Assembly: GCF_019219025.1 (NCBI RefSeq)
Contig: NZ_JAHUWN010000005.1
Span: forward strand, 1-64,000
Direction: 5' to 3'
DNA length: 64,000 bases
Source of the DNA: Bacillus sp. sid0103
GTDB taxonomy: Bacteria > Bacillota > Bacilli > Bacillales_B > DSM-18226
Shown: in pieces, positions 58,701-64,000 of the stretch
Numbering within the stretch: the stretch's first letter is position 1
Layout: every line of letters starts with the position of its first letter
Translations under genes and position numbers: made by a program
Notes under the pieces: model-generated
The model's database searches: none
What the model was told of the DNA's origin: nothing
What the model saw: the letters and a program-made list of their open reading frames with translations, nothing else

Positions 58701-59285
58701 ACCTTTATAACCATATTGGTTCCATACTTTTTGGGCTTGTACTAGTTCCTTACTTGCTCCCATAGTTGGCTGGAATGTGTTTGCAATATGTACATTCGTA
58801 ACTCCTGGAATGGACTGGATATCTTTAATATTCTGAAACTCTGTTTGTAAACTAAATCCATTAAACCCTTCAAAAAAACGATGTTTCACTTTTGTAGGAG
58901 ATTTTGATTTAGATTTATTTTTCTTTGAGATTTCATCAATTACTTTGTCTTGCTTTTGCCTATATAAAGTTTTTTTATTTTTGGAGTTTTTATCAACTTC
59001 TGTTGGTTGTTCGACTTCTACGATTAAACGAACCATATCATTTGGGTTATATGGTTTAGCCAGACCTTCCTTTTTAATGTCTTTAGAATACAAATCATCT
59101 TTACTGGTTTCTTCTATATCTTTATTAAAAAATAAAGGCCTTCCTTGCTCCACCATTTTTCCACCCGTTTGAGATGGGGGTGATGTATCATTGCTTTCTG
59201 CAAAAACAGTAAATGATGAAAAAATTAATGAGGTTAAAGCGGCAGTGGACATTACCTTAAATACCTTATTTTTACTTTTATTCAT
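55740..59285 (-). CDS. Large secreted subtilisin-like (S8) serine protease
   Basis: 1181 residues, exported by a Sec signal ending near VFAES (30). An inhibitor-I9-like propeptide precedes the S8 catalytic domain with D in VVDSGID (about 203), H in HGTHVAG (about 272) and S in GTSMATPHVAG (about 607). A PA domain is inserted (about 425-560). Then come fibronectin-like domains, an EF-hand-like loop DLDNDGTLDSKEY (about 742-754, possible Ca2+ site) and further beta domains. There is no LPXTG anchor, so it is probably released. The layout resembles the lactocepin/C5a-peptidase and Vpr group. AAGGGG precedes the ATG. Confidence 0.93.
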   Translation of the reverse strand: MNKSKNKVFKVMSTAALTSLIFSSFTVFAESNDTSPPSQTGGKMVEQGRPLFFNKDIEETSKDDLYSKDIKKEGLAKPYNPNDMVRLIVEVEQPTEVDKNSKNKKTLYRQKQDKVIDEISKKNKSKSKSPTKVKHRFFEGFNGFSLQTEFQNIKDIQSIPGVTNVHIANTFQPTMGASKELVQAQKVWNQYGYKGEGLLVAVVDSGIDYMHKDMKLPDKAKEKEKWTQASINTKFQETDVNEVWYSDKVPTGYDWADNDTNVIPGPDGSSHGTHVAGTVGASGDETKGGVEGIAPGVQLLAEKVFSDNGGGAYEDDIIAGIEHAIIMGADVINMSLGVDAGFVSEEDDPIQKAVRVATENGTLVVAAAGNASYSTKNNLLFSSLKPYAENPDIGVVGSPSVSPYAISVASYENSKIHFNTLVDANGYQLPYQDQTQYNFKLSKSLSPNQSYDLVYVGNGLKKADYLDQSGQPKVKGKIAVVKLQDQYSFYSNFQFDAERYGEAIAVIIIPPDNMADYPYLGLSSYSIPAATTGKAAGQELINKLTSGQAVQMKLSGGTWLENTKKDSMSDFSSIGSPHTLDFKPEISAPGGNIYSTVPGNDYEVMSGTSMATPHVAGGSALLLQALYEKGLPHSESTVLKAKLALMNTAKVVMDPRTNGAVPYSPRVQGSGLMQIQNAIHTPVIITSKDTPLKQAGFVALKEMGQKTSFKLNVEAFDAPKGNKDDIEYQVYVDVLKDKTEMKEFDLDNDGTLDSKEYLTLTSERINGASVTVNDKKVTQTDGASIKIKPGQTKMLTVNVSLPDSLKKNSFVEGFVRLVPVAKDQDKAVPLSIPYMGFYGKWDEPQNIDPAAWEKDAFLGYTALWDDISESYPMGYDPATGRFNPNHIAFSPNFFANGVYSTFTALRNLQKTEMYVEDPSGNIIQYLGDFSEYTGKSWKFGKNIMAYGDFGIGGYLWDMKDKSGEFVPDGVYQYVIKTTLDYTNAKPQIVKMPIKVDSTAPMISDIQVTPKDGKYEISFKAKDNENGSDFLGAVLWVDGQYKDIAPGETSLIVNNEPKSVVVLAADYAYNQSYAVWGDPSYVNQDMIISFFYVSPTENVNKNNPAQIISYASNRIDWTINIKDGNGKIVDSFEVKNEHTLRTQWAPKSDLPDGTYYMSADLVTKSGLKATTEPQQLTVRQQP

Positions 59286-59768
59286 AAGCGTAGCCCCTTT
59301 TTTATATATTTAAATATAAAACTTGTGATCCTAGAATCTATAAGTTTTATATTTCTTTACTAAAATGATTAAGAGATTAGTGGTTTATAATTTTGGTTTA
59401 AATATAAACTGTTAGGTAGGATAATTGTCATTGATGTTAGTGGGTATTAGGGATGGAAGTCACAAATTCTATAAAATAGTGAGCTAATTTATGACTAATT
59501 CAAATAATAAAGCGGCTTAATAATAATGTAAATTGGGGGAATATTGAAGGAAGCGTTCGTTCAAATGACTTAATTTTTATTAAATAAAATGTCGTAAAAG
59601 CTAGATTAAAGTAGAACTATCACTTATTTGTTCGAAGGGTATTGTCGAAGATATTATTTTTAGAATTGAATGTAACAGTAAACTGGGGGAAAATAGTAAA
59701 AATGCATTCCATTTTTATGACTTTAGTAAAAAATAGAAAATATTACAGTTTTATTTCTGCCCAATTAT

Positions 59769-59807
59769 CGTAACGGTGAACCGTATCATAAGTAAATGAG
59801 GTTTATT
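59769..59807 (+). other. rlmH-end direct repeat (copy B), probable island junction
   Basis: CGTAACGGTGAACCGTATCATAAGTAAATGAGGTTTATT (39 bases, given here as CGTAACGGTGAACC then GTATCATAAGTAA then ATGAGGTTTATT) spells R-N-G-E-P-Y-H-K-stop, the consensus RlmH end, with no rlmH gene before it. It differs from copy C at two positions. It lies in the 614-base gap between the subtilase and benE-like genes; the rest of that gap (59286-59768) is AT-rich, with nothing else recognised. Confidence 0.78.
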
Positions 59808-59821
59808 CTATACAAAGAAAT

Positions 59822-59860
59822 AAATGACACCTAGACTGCACTATGTCTAGGTGTCATTTA
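59822..59860. terminator. Strong hairpin terminator of the benE-like gene
   Basis: A perfect 15-pair stem AAATGACACCTAGAC/GTCTAGGTGTCATTT with an 8-base loop, A/T-rich on both sides, starts 14 bases right of repeat copy B. Confidence 0.9.
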
Positions 59861-59899
59861 TTTTGTCATGAGATGTATCCAAGGCCTAAAGAAACGGTG

Positions 59900-61165
59900 T
59901 TAGGAAATTTTGTCCTTGCAAAGAGCTTCACTCAAGTTAGTTTCATTGTTTTGGTCACTTGATTCGGATTTATAAAAATCTTGTTTATCCAAGAATGCGG
60001 TGGCTAAGGTACCCCCAACCAGACCCCAGAATGGCGCTCCAATATGGAGAATAGAGATCCCAGAGATTGTGATTATAAAGGAAAAGAGGGCGCCTGATTT
60101 GAATGGACCAGAGAAACTCATTTTCAAAGAGTCAACCAGTACACTAATCATGGCGACGCCACCTAGTAATTGAATTAATGAGGCAGGAATGACATATGGA
60201 ATTTGCGAAGCTATTGGAGAGAATAGAGCTAATAGACAGGATAATACTCCTAATACAATAGCAGCGACATACCTATGTTCAAGTTTGCCTGATTCTTTAT
60301 TAACAAGTAAGCCCGTCATGGGACCTGCAATACAGGCTGGGTGGCCCCCAAAAAAAGCATTTATAATGGTACCGATTCCGCTCCAATTGGTCATGGCATT
60401 GATCGGTGGACGATAGCCATGGGTCTCTAACATAGCAATCCCTTGGGCATTTTGAATGGCAATAACCGTTAAGAGTAATGGAATGACAAGTTCCCCTACA
60501 ACGGAAAAACTAAATGATGGAATGATAAAATGGGGAATGCCCATTGTTATATGGAGAGGCTGTACAGAAACGTTCGGCAAAAATTTAAGACAAAGAATTG
60601 CTGCAATGATCGCCCCTAATATAGGCGGAAACTTTTTTGAAAATCGTAAGAAAAAAGAAAGAGCAAGAAAGACAAGTAAAGGGATTCCGTTGAGTAAAGG
60701 ATTTTTTACAACCGAGCCGATCATTTCAGTTCCGAAAGGGAGTAAGACGCCTGACACCATCCCCATCATAACTGGCATAGGCAAAACCTTCATCAATTTT
60801 GTAACAAGGCCAGATAATCCTAAAAGAAAAATAAGGATCCCGGTTATAATATAGGCACCAACCACTTGGTTGAAAGAATAATGGGTTAAGCTTGAGCCGA
60901 CAAGAATGGCTCCAGGTATTGAAAAGGCATAGCCTATGGGTTGCCCATAATATAAGGAGACGATGAGCGTTAGGAGTCCACCCATTCCATAAATGGCGAA
61001 AATCCATGAGCTGGTTATGCTACCAGACAAATGACCTTTTGCAGCAGCTTGTAAAACAATTAATAATGGTCCTGCTGAACCAAAAAGCCAGGCCACAAAT
61101 CCATTCGATATATTCCCAACCGATAAAAGCTTTGGAAATTGTATGGTATTTTTTTTGAACAACAA
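59900..61165 (-). CDS. BenE-family permease (benzoate/H+ symporter-like)
   Basis: About 421 residues with 11-12 membrane segments. LYYGQPIGYAFSIPGAILVG and, later, GHPACIAGPMTGLL are typical of the BenE family. BenE carries benzoate in Acinetobacter; the substrate here is not known and no aromatic-degradation genes are adjacent. TTG 61165 is preferred as start because AAGGAG lies 7 bases upstream; the in-frame GTG at 61171 is only one base from that site. It is divergent from a LysR regulator. Confidence 0.85.
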   Translation of the reverse strand: MLFKKNTIQFPKLLSVGNISNGFVAWLFGSAGPLLIVLQAAAKGHLSGSITSSWIFAIYGMGGLLTLIVSLYYGQPIGYAFSIPGAILVGSSLTHYSFNQVVGAYIITGILIFLLGLSGLVTKLMKVLPMPVMMGMVSGVLLPFGTEMIGSVVKNPLLNGIPLLVFLALSFFLRFSKKFPPILGAIIAAILCLKFLPNVSVQPLHITMGIPHFIIPSFSFSVVGELVIPLLLTVIAIQNAQGIAMLETHGYRPPINAMTNWSGIGTIINAFFGGHPACIAGPMTGLLVNKESGKLEHRYVAAIVLGVLSCLLALFSPIASQIPYVIPASLIQLLGGVAMISVLVDSLKMSFSGPFKSGALFSFIITISGISILHIGAPFWGLVGGTLATAFLDKQDFYKSESSDQNNETNLSEALCKDKIS

Positions 61166-61190
61166 AGTCACTCTCCTTCAACTTATGAAT

Positions 61191-61209
61191 TACACTACAT
61201 CTTAGTGTA
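61191..61209. promoter_or_regulatory. Candidate LysR operator in the divergent intergenic region
   Basis: TACACT, seven bases, AGTGTA is a near-palindrome in the 119-base space between the divergent permease and regulator genes, where LysR-type proteins bind. The identity of the site is inferred from position and symmetry only. Confidence 0.45.
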
Positions 61210-61284
61210 TACTTAATTTATCAATACTTAAAATATCTGTTTTATCTTTTTACTATATCTTTTGGGTATGATGGAGGTTTCATC

Positions 61285-62154
61285 TTGGATATTCGACAGT
61301 TAAAATACTTTGTCACTATAGCAGAAGAAGGTAAGATCACGACAGCTGCAAAGAAATTAAATATTGCTCAACCTCCTTTGAGCAGACAACTCAAACAAAT
61401 GGAAGAAGAGCTAGGCGTCATTTTATTTGATCGAGATAACAAAAGTCTTAATTTAACCTTGGAGGGGGAAAGATTACTTCTTCGAGCAAAAGAACTTTTA
61501 AATAAACTTGATGAAACAATGGTAGAAGTTCAAGAATTGAGGAAAGACGCCAGTGGGATTTTATCTGTTGGATCCAATCTTTATTGTGCATCTTTAATTC
61601 TTTCTAAGGTGGTAGATATTCGTGAGAAAAATCCTGGTCTTACTTTCAAAGTATGGGAAGGTGAAACGATTCATCTCATAAAAATGTTATCTAAACGTCA
61701 GATTGAGATTGCGATAACAAATAGTCCAATAACAGAAAAAAGTATCTCTCAAATGACATTGGAAGGTGACCCATATGTGCTTGTTTTGCCTGAAAAATGG
61801 ACGTGGAGTGGATCAGAACAATGCAGGTTAGAGGAAATCATCGATTTGCCATTGATTCTTCTGCGACCAAACTATGGTTTAGGTGCGTATGGACAAATTG
61901 TCAATGAATTTCAACGGTTAGATTTAGAACCAAATATACTGTGCGAATGTCAGGATTTAATTATGTTACTTGGTCTCGTTTCATCGGGGTTTGGTGCAAC
62001 GATCTTACCGCTCTCGTTATTATCCCTCCATTCATTGGGAGGATTGAGAGTCATTCAGCTAAAGGATCAGACCTTAATATCTGAACCCAAAGTAATTTGG
62101 AGGAAGAATAGTTATTTATCAAAAGCAGCAAAAGAATTTTTAAAACTTTTTTAG
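61285..62154 (+). CDS. LysR-family transcriptional regulator
   Basis: 289 residues. The N-terminal helix-turn-helix has MDIRQLKYFVTIAEEGKITT and AAKKLNIAQPPLSRQLKQME (about 1-40), followed by the linker helix and a periplasmic-binding-like effector domain that ends with ATILPLSLL. TTG start (61285) with TGGAGG upstream. It probably controls the divergent BenE-like permease gene. The 398-base gap that follows contains repeat copy C and otherwise nothing recognised. Confidence 0.92.
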   Translation: MDIRQLKYFVTIAEEGKITTAAKKLNIAQPPLSRQLKQMEEELGVILFDRDNKSLNLTLEGERLLLRAKELLNKLDETMVEVQELRKDASGILSVGSNLYCASLILSKVVDIREKNPGLTFKVWEGETIHLIKMLSKRQIEIAITNSPITEKSISQMTLEGDPYVLVLPEKWTWSGSEQCRLEEIIDLPLILLRPNYGLGAYGQIVNEFQRLDLEPNILCECQDLIMLLGLVSSGFGATILPLSLLSLHSLGGLRVIQLKDQTLISEPKVIWRKNSYLSKAAKEFLKLF

Positions 62155-62301
62155 ACACCAAAATTATTTACTCAAAAGTAAAAGACTTCAACGTTGAAAA
62201 ATGGCAAATAAAATGAAACAGGTATTAGTTTTGACTGTGGTAAAGTAGATCTTTAAATGAAAAATAAAATATATTCATGGTTTTATAACCTCATTTAGAT
62301 T

Positions 62302-62340
62302 CGTTACGGAGAACCGTATCATAAGTAAATGAGGTTTATT
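62302..62340 (+). other. rlmH-end direct repeat (copy C), probable island junction
   Basis: CGTTACGGAGAACCG then TATCATAAGTAA then ATGAGGTTTATT spells R-Y-G-E-P-Y-H-K-stop. It matches copy B at 37 of 39 bases and copy A at 25 of 27 over the shared core. Copies B and C flank exactly the permease-regulator pair. Confidence 0.78.
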
Positions 62341-62552
62341 AAAACTATTTCTATTCAATATCGATAGAGTGGACTGTAGGAGTTGCTGAGGGAGCAAAAC
62401 CTATGGCCACTCTTATTTAGTTTATTTAAAGTACTTTTACATTTCTTTAAACTTATTTACCTAATTCCTACATAAATTCCATTAATGCTTAATGTTTGCC
62501 ATTTAAACTATCAATAGATAGAAAAACATAAATGAGGAGGAATATTTACTTT

Positions 62553-63995
62553 ATGGAAAATCAAGTATCTAAAAATGGCATGAATCGACGAGATTTCTTA
62601 AAAGCGGGAGGAATGAGCACGCTTGCACTTACCCTTGGATCAACTGGAGTGTTAGCGCTCGGTTCAAAAGCATTTGCGGATACTACTAGTAATCCAACCA
62701 GCGGTTTTGGCGGGTATGGTCCTTTGGTTCCAGATCCTAAAGGAATTCTCGATCTTCCACAAGGTTTCCATTACAAAATTATCTCCGAAGAGGGCGGTCA
62801 GCTGACAAACGGCGGAAAAATCCCTGGCGCCTTTGATGGAATGGCAGCTTTTGAAGGACCCAATAATACGACCATTCTTGTTCGTAATCATGAATTAAGC
62901 AATGGTGCAGCAAATCCGGTGATTGGCACCAAGCCATATGATGCCGCATCTGCAGGGGGTACAACTGCTCTAGTTATTGGCCCAAATCGAAACGTCATCA
63001 AAGAATATGTAACCTCTTCAGGTACAATTCGAAATTGTGCAGGAGGAGCGACACCTTGGTGTACCTGGCTGACTTGTGAAGAAACACGTACTGCGACACA
63101 CGGATATGTATTCGAAGTGGATCCGCAGCAACCGGAGAATGAAATGTCCAGAACCCCAATTAAGGATATGGGACGCTTTTCTCATGAAGCCTGTGCGATT
63201 GATCCGGCGACAGGATATGTTTACTTGACTGAGGATGCATCCCCAAGTTATTTCTACCGTTTTATCCCAAATGACACCACCCAACAGCCGGGTGCCCTGC
63301 AAAAAGGCGGCAAGCTTTATGCGGCGGCGATTGAAGAGGTAGCTGGCCCATCAGCAAGCACATTTAAAACAGGACAAACATTTAAGATTGTCTGGAAGGA
63401 TTTAGATCCTCATTTATGCCGCGAGGATGCCAAGGCAAAAGGCTGTATTGAATTCAAAAAATTAGAGGGAGCGTTCTTCCAGGCGGGCGTCTTTTGGTTT
63501 GATGATAGCTCTGCCGGAGAAAAAAATCTTGGACGCATTTACCGCTATATTCCACACACTAATACCTTGGAGCTTTTCTATGAGGCAACTGATGCAAAAG
63601 ACATGGAATCTCCGGATAATATCGCCATGACTCCCTGGGGCGACCTTTGGTTCGTAGAAGATGGAGCAGGCGACGACCGACTTATGGGGATTACACCTGA
63701 AGGCAAAACCTATCCTTTTGCACACAATCGTCTAAATGGATCTGAAATGACAGGCCCTACCTTCTCGCCTGACGGAAACACGCTTTTTGTCAATATTCAA
63801 AGCCCTGGCAAAACCTTTGCCATCTGGGGGCCATTCCACCGCAGTAACGCAGCCCGTGCAAGGGAAATGTCTTACGCAGCTCCTTCAAAGGATTTTGCAC
63901 CACAGGTATCGGACAAACTAGTTAAGTTTGCCGAGAGCCAAGGAATGTCTGTTCTTGAGGCGGCAGCGTTTGAGCGCCACGGATTGAAGATTTAG
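62553..63995 (+). CDS. Tat-exported PhoX-like (DUF839) protein, probable phosphatase
   Basis: 480 residues. A twin-arginine signal NRRDFLKAGG with a hydrophobic stretch and cleavage near SKAFA shows Tat export of a folded, probably metal-binding protein. The rest is a PhoX/DUF839 beta-propeller: LVPDPKGILDLPQGFHYKII, RNHELSNG, TWLTCEETR, SHEACAIDPATGYVYLTED and SPDNIAMTPWGDLWFVEDG. PhoX enzymes are Ca2+/Fe-dependent alkaline phosphatases; the activity here is inferred. The ATG at 62553 follows AGGAGG by 12 bases; an in-frame ATG at 62532 precedes that site. Confidence 0.87.
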   Translation: MENQVSKNGMNRRDFLKAGGMSTLALTLGSTGVLALGSKAFADTTSNPTSGFGGYGPLVPDPKGILDLPQGFHYKIISEEGGQLTNGGKIPGAFDGMAAFEGPNNTTILVRNHELSNGAANPVIGTKPYDAASAGGTTALVIGPNRNVIKEYVTSSGTIRNCAGGATPWCTWLTCEETRTATHGYVFEVDPQQPENEMSRTPIKDMGRFSHEACAIDPATGYVYLTEDASPSYFYRFIPNDTTQQPGALQKGGKLYAAAIEEVAGPSASTFKTGQTFKIVWKDLDPHLCREDAKAKGCIEFKKLEGAFFQAGVFWFDDSSAGEKNLGRIYRYIPHTNTLELFYEATDAKDMESPDNIAMTPWGDLWFVEDGAGDDRLMGITPEGKTYPFAHNRLNGSEMTGPTFSPDGNTLFVNIQSPGKTFAIWGPFHRSNAARAREMSYAAPSKDFAPQVSDKLVKFAESQGMSVLEAAAFERHGLKI

Positions 63996-64000
63996 TTTTA

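Overview
The window is the chromosomal replication-origin region of a Bacillaceae bacterium. Gene order and protein length match Bacillus subtilis and its relatives almost gene for gene (gyrA-gyrB-remB-recF-yaaA-dnaN-dnaA-oriC-rpmH-rnpA-yidC-jag-mnmE-mnmG-rsmG-noc-parA-parB, then yyaC/yyaE/ychF, rpsF-ssbA-rpsR, yybS-gdpP-rplI-dnaB, purA, walRKHIJ-htrC, rlmH). The intergenic repeat types suggest a Neobacillus-like genus, but this is inference. Genes left of the origin (below about 9.4 kb) lie on the minus strand and most core genes to the right lie on the plus strand, as expected for replication diverging from oriC.

Layout. 1-390: 5' end of a 16S rRNA gene (minus strand) with its promoter and leader. 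392-9353: gyrase, recF, sliding clamp and dnaA. The origin is bipartite. A DnaA-box array lies upstream of dnaA (9544-9861). The unwinding region, with DnaA boxes, a GC cluster, six DnaA-trios and an A/T tract, lies between dnaA and dnaN (7845-7992). 10140-20011: ribosomal protein, RNase P, membrane insertase, tRNA modification and chromosome-segregation genes, with a further DnaA-box cluster before mnmE. 20099-35647: housekeeping genes, a NERD-domain protein and purA, with a minisatellite between dnaB and the NERD gene. 35822-36226: tRNA cluster Lys-Glu-Asp-Phe. 36573-46363: cell-wall peptidase, the WalRK essential two-component operon, an HtrA protease, a small CxxH/CxxC protein, and rlmH preceded by another DnaA-box cluster. 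Three parS-like sites (19810, 26989, 40007) serve the ParABS/Noc system encoded here.

The most interesting part is downstream of rlmH. The last codons of rlmH and the bases after its stop (46346-46372) recur as direct repeats at 59769-59807 and 62302-62340, both still spelling GEPYHK-stop, with a degenerate copy near 49366. This is the pattern made by SCC-type elements, which integrate at the 3' end of rlmH. About 16 kb (46.4-62.3 kb) therefore looks like a composite rlmH island with at least two tandem segments. It carries lactate permease plus lactate dehydrogenase behind a Rex-like site, a fumarylacetoacetase-family enzyme, two related small ORFs, a double-DUF4822 lipoprotein, an ankyrin lipoprotein gene broken by an internal inversion, a two-component system, a very large secreted subtilase, and a 2.5 kb cassette with a BenE permease and a LysR regulator. 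No ccr recombinase lies in the window.

Two families of intergenic repeats are scattered through the core region: an AT-rich, about 155 bp MITE-like element in four copies between 10.7 and 23.1 kb, and a GC-rich palindromic element in three fuller copies and one fragment.
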